This document shows positions 59,738 to 64,000 of a DNA stretch of 64,000 nt, piece by piece; positions within the stretch are counted from its first letter, which is position 1; each line of letters opens with the position of its first letter. Below the pieces are notes generated by a model that did no database searches, was not told where the DNA came from, and saw only the letters and a list, made by a program, of their open reading frames with translations. Both the position numbers and the translations under genes were made by a program. The DNA comes from Lacihabitans soyangensis (GTDB lineage Bacteria; Bacteroidota; Bacteroidia; Cytophagales; Spirosomataceae). The stretch is taken from assembly GCF_024343775.1 (NCBI RefSeq), contig NZ_RJUF01000180.1:141827-205826 (forward strand), read 5' to 3'.

Positions 59738-61582
59738 TTAAGCTGCTTGATTATAAAGACAATTGAAAATATGGGAATAAAACATCATGTACTGACGATA
59801 TAGCTCTGGACTGTTGTCTAGAAGTACTTTGGCATGTTTAATTACGGCTGGCTTTCCGTTTGGCTTCTTCTTGTAGCCCATTTTTTCGAGCCTGAAAGGA
59901 ATAATCTTTCCTCTCATTTTCTCGAAACTTGGTCCAACCTCTCGACTTATGCGTTCTACTTCTTCTTTACCTATGTAGTTGACCATTTTATCGAGGTAGG
60001 CCATAGTTGCATGGTCAGGGTTAATCTCGGGAGAAACAAAGACGTTGGTTTTGCCATCTTGCTCAGTCATGATCACTTCGCGGTAGTTCACAATTTTGGT
60101 GAAGTACTTCATAACCGGCACGGCTATTTTTGAAGTCTCAACGGTTCTTAGTACTTCTTGTCCTTCCTCGTTTATTTCGGTTATTTTGCGGCCAACAATG
60201 AATGTGCGGCCCATTTCGTCAGTTTCGGTGATGATATCTTCTGCTGGTTTAAATCCTTTGAGTTTATCAGCACAGCCCCAAATACGACCTTTTATTTTTC
60301 TGTCTACAAATTCTTTCTTGAAACAGGCTTCTGGGTTGTTTTTCATTTCTTCGGGTGTGTAGGTATAGTATTGCATATTTACTTCTACACGCTCCATTTG
60401 GCCATTTTCAGGGTTTAACCTATCCTCATAGGTATAGACCACCTCACGGTTCAGGGCTTCGTTGAATTTCACTTCTTGGTTTTTGCCCAATGGTTTTTCT
60501 TCGGGTTTTTTGGCCACATATTTTATCACGTAAGCTGTTACGCTGTCAAGGTGTTGGATGGCTCTAATTTCGGTACTTGGTGGATTGGTAAAGCCACAAG
60601 CAAGGGCTTTTTGGTAGGTTGCTTGTTGTTTTTCTATGGCAGCTTGTTCCAATATTTCTTTGTCAAGCACTTCATTATAGTTGATAGAAAGCTCTATGTA
60701 CTTGGCAAATGTTTCGTTTAGGTTGTTCGGAATTTCGCCAGTCTCGAGAGCTGCTTTTGAAATAGACCGTAGCTCTTCCACATCTTTGGCTTGTTTTTCG
60801 GTATCAAGCACAAAGCCATCTTTGTATTTGCGTCTTTGGACGTTAGCATATCGGCTAACATATCCCAGGCGTTCACAACATTGATTCCACTGATCGCGAA
60901 TCCTATCCCAAGGCACATATTTGTCAGCTACAATATGAAAATGTATTTTGTTGTTTTTTTGAGGTTCCGCTCTCCAAAAGTACACAGTGACACCGAAACC
61001 CTTTTTTTGCCCCTTTTTAGGGCCTTTTTTATATAATTCACTCGAATCTGCCGTAAGCCATTTGATAAACGGAGCCAAAACTTTATCCTTGATGTCGTTG
61101 TCGGTGTGTAACTGCACCGAAGGAAGTGTGAGAGTAACGAATGTTGGAAAAACCTTTTCGTTATTTACCTCCTTACTGCTTTTCTTTAGTTCATTGTTCA
61201 ACTCTATGCTGGTAAGCCATACAGACATCATACGTTCAACATACCTCCTGGTTGCCGGAGATAGGTAGCCATTATATGCCGAATCATTTCCGTTTAGATT
61301 GTTCAGGTTGTTTTTGGCATTGGGGTTAATAGGAGCATTTTGCTCCCTTCGATAAATATCTACCATGACAATACCATTGTTACGGAAAGAAGCAGTAGTT
61401 TCAATGGTAGCTATTTGTGTTGTGGTACGTACTGGCATGCTATTCATGATAGCGTGCCTTTTGGCGGCCTTGGCATCTTTGTCTGCTTTGATTTTGGAAT
61501 TACGAGCCTCTTGCTTTTGTTTACGGCTCAAAAAAGGCTTTCTGTGCTCAGGAAGGTGGTTTCCGAATAGGTCAAGTTCCAT
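59738..61582 (-). CDS. HUH rolling-circle replication initiator
   Basis: A 614-aa protein. The HUH motif is KIHFHIVAD near residue 214, followed by PWDRIRDQWNQ; an earlier motif is PTFVTLTLPS near residue 148; and the Tyr motif is AYVIKYVAKK near residue 352. This order (motif 1, HUH, Y) is that of rolling-circle Rep proteins of plasmids and small phages. C-terminal 200 residues are extra. No capsid, coat or mobilisation gene is seen nearby. The element may be an integrated plasmid or phage relic, or a living mobile origin. Confidence 0.75.
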   Translation of the reverse strand: MELDLFGNHLPEHRKPFLSRKQKQEARNSKIKADKDAKAAKRHAIMNSMPVRTTTQIATIETTASFRNNGIVMVDIYRREQNAPINPNAKNNLNNLNGNDSAYNGYLSPATRRYVERMMSVWLTSIELNNELKKSSKEVNNEKVFPTFVTLTLPSVQLHTDNDIKDKVLAPFIKWLTADSSELYKKGPKKGQKKGFGVTVYFWRAEPQKNNKIHFHIVADKYVPWDRIRDQWNQCCERLGYVSRYANVQRRKYKDGFVLDTEKQAKDVEELRSISKAALETGEIPNNLNETFAKYIELSINYNEVLDKEILEQAAIEKQQATYQKALACGFTNPPSTEIRAIQHLDSVTAYVIKYVAKKPEEKPLGKNQEVKFNEALNREVVYTYEDRLNPENGQMERVEVNMQYYTYTPEEMKNNPEACFKKEFVDRKIKGRIWGCADKLKGFKPAEDIITETDEMGRTFIVGRKITEINEEGQEVLRTVETSKIAVPVMKYFTKIVNYREVIMTEQDGKTNVFVSPEINPDHATMAYLDKMVNYIGKEEVERISREVGPSFEKMRGKIIPFRLEKMGYKKKPNGKPAVIKHAKVLLDNSPELYRQYMMFYSHIFNCLYNQAA

Positions 61583-61655
61583 TTTGGATGATGTTGAGAA
61601 AATTTCTAAAAAAAACCGAGAATCGACGTTAAGATAAACGAACTATCAGGAGGGC

Positions 61656-61692
61656 TTAAAAAAGCCATTGAATGCGTTAATTCAATGGCCTT
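61656..61692 (-). terminator. Terminator after the excisionase-like gene
   Basis: Stem GCCATTGAAT/ATTCAATGGC followed on the minus strand by six T; the stop codon lies inside the stem. Confidence 0.75.
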
Positions 61693-61886
61693 AAAGCATC
61701 AAGAAGCTCTGATTTTTTGTAGAAAACTCTGTTACCAATTCCATAAGCTTGAATTTTCTTGGCATTTGTCCAAGTCCATAAAGTAGACAAATTAATATGC
61801 AGAAAATTTGCCGCTTGTTTGCGAGTAAGAAGCTCAGTAGGATTGTTGCCAGAAGATTGAAAAGAATTTGATGGGGACATTTGCAA
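61677..61886 (-). CDS. Excisionase-like helix-turn-helix protein, 69 aa
   Basis: A MerR/HTH_17-type DNA-binding protein: LLTRKQAANFLHINLSTLW, then WTNAKKIQAYGIGNRVFYKK as wing. This is typical of excisionase-like proteins in Bacteroidota mobile elements. It ends in its own terminator, so it is a separate unit upstream of rep. Confidence 0.8.
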   Translation of the reverse strand: MQMSPSNSFQSSGNNPTELLTRKQAANFLHINLSTLWTWTNAKKIQAYGIGNRVFYKKSELLDALRPLN

Positions 61887-62130
61887 TTGTATTTAATTTG
61901 ACTGCAAATTTGGAGGTGTAACCAGAATTGAAAATAATTTTTTTTCCAGGGAATTTTATCAAAGTGGCACCATTTTCTATTAATTATGGCATTTTAATAC
62001 GATTTTAAGTAAATTTCCGCAAACTATCGAATCAACAAATTTGATATATATATTACTAATATTCAAACACTTACATTAAACTTAGAATTGTTTTTATCCT
62101 AGATTTGCCTTTGAAATAGTTTTTTTTCAT
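61887..62130. other. Gene-free region
   Basis: AT-rich; likely promoter of the excisionase-like gene. Nothing else seen. Confidence 0.4.
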
Positions 62131-62532
62131 TTAAACCTGATCTGTAAATATTTTAGGGTGGAGAATTCCTTTTACTTTATAGTAAATATCTTCCATTTTG
62201 GCGAAATTTCTTTCGGACAAATCCTTATTCTGTGGTATTTCAATCTCATAATTATTTAAAAACCAATCTCTTAGTATGTGGAACTTTAAATTTTCATGCA
62301 TCAGTCTATCGTTTTTCATTTTTTGATATAAAAAACTTACAGAGCTTTGAGAGATACCTAAATTTTCATTTTTCACACATTCCTTAAATATGTATAACCC
62401 CCGATTTTTTGTAAAAATATTGTTGCCTTTAAAAGGCACTTCGGAAAATTGTAGAATAATGTTGTTAAAATTATTGATACCCTTAAAGGTTATTTGTAAC
62501 AGCCGAATGAAATATGAAATGAACTGAATGAC
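62131..62532 (-). pseudogene. Gene truncated by the IS3 element
   Basis: A frame of about 130 codons whose 5' end is replaced by IS sequence at about 62533. The remaining protein (for example NLGISQSSVSFLYQKMKNDR) is basic and helical. Unrecognised family; it may have been a regulator or mobile-element gene. Confidence 0.55.
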
Positions 62533-62584
62533 TGTAACGCACCCCAAATAACTCGGACATAAATTCAAAAATAATTTTGTAATT

Positions 62585-62896
62585 ATGTCTATGAAAAAGA
62601 AGAATTATTCTCAGCAAGAGAAGCTAAAGATCCTGAAGGAATGCGAAGAAAAGGGTATGAAACCAATTTTGGAAAAGTATGGTATTTATCCAACGACCTA
62701 TTATTACTGGAAGCGTAAGTATTATGTGTCAGGGGAATCTGGGTTAAGCCATGGCAATAACAAAGCATCTCAGGGTCGGATTAAAGAACTTGAAAAAGAG
62801 CTCAGGGTATACAAGGAAATGTTGGCCGAGCGAGAGTTGGAAATACGATTAAAGGATGAACTGCTAAAAAAGAAGTATCCCCAGACGAAAAAATAG
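62585..62896 (+). CDS. IS3 transposase OrfA
   Basis: A 103-aa protein: helix-turn-helix (EKLKILKECEEKGMKPILEK and TTYYYWKRKY), then a leucine-zipper coiled coil (IKELEKELRVYKEMLAEREL). It binds the IS ends and supplies the N-terminus of the OrfAB transposase. Confidence 0.9.
   Translation: MSMKKKNYSQQEKLKILKECEEKGMKPILEKYGIYPTTYYYWKRKYYVSGESGLSHGNNKASQGRIKELEKELRVYKEMLAERELEIRLKDELLKKKYPQTKK
62866..62872 (+). promoter_or_regulatory. Programmed -1 frameshift site
   Basis: A AAA AAG in the orfA reading frame. After slippage the frame reads KKEVSPDEKIDLARKYIG and continues into orfB with no stop, giving the OrfAB fusion. Confidence 0.75.
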
Positions 62897-62898
62897 AT

Positions 62899-63990
62899 TT
62901 GGCCAGGAAGTACATTGGTCTGGGGTTAAGCAAATGTCTGGTATTTAGCTTATTAAGAATCACCAAGCATCAGTATTATTATAAGTCAAAGTTAACTGAT
63001 AACCGAGGTTTGAAACCAACAGAAACTACCCTCAGGATAGATTCAAAGGGTAAGTTACAGCCTATTTCGAATCAAATTGTAGTAGAAATGATGATTAACA
63101 CCTTATTCTTGCCAGAGACCAGCTATGGTTACAGAGCTATGACTGCCAGCCTGCAACATGATGGCCTTATCATCAATCATAAGAAAGTTTATCGACTTAT
63201 GCGGGAGTACCAAATACTTAATGACCGCAACCAAAGACCTGCCAAAAACTATGTCAAGTATCGAAGAGTGTATCCCAATCAACCTCTGGAGGTATTAGAG
63301 ATGGATATTAAGTTTCAGTGGGTGAGTGAACAGGCACGTTATGCATTCATTTTGACGGTTATCGACTGTTTTACCAGAAAAGTGCTGTATTGGGAGGTTG
63401 CGTTTTCAATTAAGTCAGCCCAAGTAAAAAAGGCTTGGGAAGAGATAATTCTCAACTATCTGCAACCCTATCAAATGCTTAAAAATGATATCACCGTCGA
63501 AATAAGAAATGATAATGACACCCGATTTGCTGCCAAAGAGATTCAGACGTTTTTTAAGGAAAACTACCTTAATCAGGTATTTACTCACCCCTACACTCCA
63601 CAAGAAAACGGACATATCGAAAGCTTCCATTCCATACTGGCAAGGTCGTTAAATGCCAAAGCTTTCAAAACATTAAACGAGCTAGAAAAACACCTGATGA
63701 ATTTTTATAAAATATACAATAACAGCAGATTACATGGAAGCCTCGATCACCTCTCGCCAGTAATTTTCTGGAAATTGTGGAATCAAAACTTAATAGAAAT
63801 GATAGAAGAACAGAACAAGCCAAAAAGATTTAATCTAAAAATTCCCCACTACCTGCTATCGGGGAATGGAAGCCTGAGGGAAGTTTCTCCCGAGCTCGAA
63901 AAGCTCACTATCAAAATGCACGGGCCCGAGACACTTGATCTACTTTCGGTGCAAAGGTCACCGTCGGTCGTTTCTCCATCACAAAATTAG
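62899..63990 (+). CDS. IS3 transposase OrfB (integrase core)
   Basis: A 363-aa DDE transposase. Catalytic residues are in LEMDIKF (D), RNDNDTRF (D) and GHIESFH (E); the HTH_21 region lies in GYRAMTASLQHDGLIINHKK. The independent start would be TTG at 62899, but production as a frameshift fusion with OrfA is more likely. It appears intact. Confidence 0.9.
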   Translation: MARKYIGLGLSKCLVFSLLRITKHQYYYKSKLTDNRGLKPTETTLRIDSKGKLQPISNQIVVEMMINTLFLPETSYGYRAMTASLQHDGLIINHKKVYRLMREYQILNDRNQRPAKNYVKYRRVYPNQPLEVLEMDIKFQWVSEQARYAFILTVIDCFTRKVLYWEVAFSIKSAQVKKAWEEIILNYLQPYQMLKNDITVEIRNDNDTRFAAKEIQTFFKENYLNQVFTHPYTPQENGHIESFHSILARSLNAKAFKTLNELEKHLMNFYKIYNNSRLHGSLDHLSPVIFWKLWNQNLIEMIEEQNKPKRFNLKIPHYLLSGNGSLREVSPELEKLTIKMHGPETLDLLSVQRSPSVVSPSQN

Positions 63991-64000
63991 TATATTGCAG

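Larger units (their letters stand above)
62533..64000 (+). mobile_element. IS3-family insertion sequence (right end outside window)
   Basis: Left end begins near TGTAACGCACCCCAAATAAC. Contains orfA and orfB. The right inverted repeat is not reached before 64000. Confidence 0.8.

Overview
The window looks like the chromosome of a Bacteroidota bacterium, most likely of the Cytophagales type. Evidence: a complete SusC/SusD fructan locus with a hybrid two-component regulator, low G+C, few strong Shine-Dalgarno sites, and short palindromic repeats typical of the phylum. The species cannot be fixed from the sequence.

Layout. (1) Positions 1 to about 26,230 are the right part of a tailed-phage prophage transcribed almost wholly leftward. 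From the right end come a divergent XRE repressor with iterated operators, a tightly coupled early operon ending in a 1013-aa TOPRIM/SF3 primase-helicase, small early genes including a histone H1-like protein, tail-fibre and beta-helix proteins, an S49 head protease, an acidic scaffold-like protein, a probable major capsid protein, and then a ParB-like protein with a TET/JBP-associated-type glycosyltransferase (candidate DNA hypermodification pair), a stand-alone RarA C-terminal domain, and the small and large terminase subunits at the left edge. No portal, tape measure or integrase is visible; they should lie left of the window. The prophage ends at a tRNA/tmRNA 3'-end-like att site at about 26,205. 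(2) 26.2 to 39.3 kb is a fructan utilisation island: GH32 enzyme, SusD, SusC, fructokinase, sugar transporter and a fructan-type HTCS. It is bracketed by two related junctions (att-like sequence followed by a umuC 3' end), the left one decayed. (3) 39.4 to 41.2 kb holds umuC and umuD. (4) 42.4 to 46.5 kb holds a trypsin/V8-like protease facing three genes of an unrecognised family, one with WxxL repeats. (5) 46.5 to 58.7 kb is a defence island in a graveyard of mobile DNA: an Abi-alpha-like protein, an AAA ATPase/PIN-like nuclease pair, a type I restriction-modification operon with an extra 182-aa gene, several decayed hsdR 3' fragments next to IS21-type ends, and iteron fossils. (6) 58.9 to 61.9 kb is a small replicon-like element: iterons, a ribbon-helix-helix protein with a membrane anchor, an EF-hand protein, an HUH rolling-circle Rep and an excisionase-like protein. 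(7) An IS3-family element with a programmed frameshift fills the right edge and truncates a gene.

The main leads are: homologous iteron arrays at 41.6, 49.6 and perhaps 58.9 kb whose repeat unit has changed as a set while the scaffold stayed; the ATPase/PIN pair; the protease plus three-gene cassette; and three families of short repeats that riddle the prophage (several read through in frame by phage genes, one nested inside another) but were not seen in the rest of the window.
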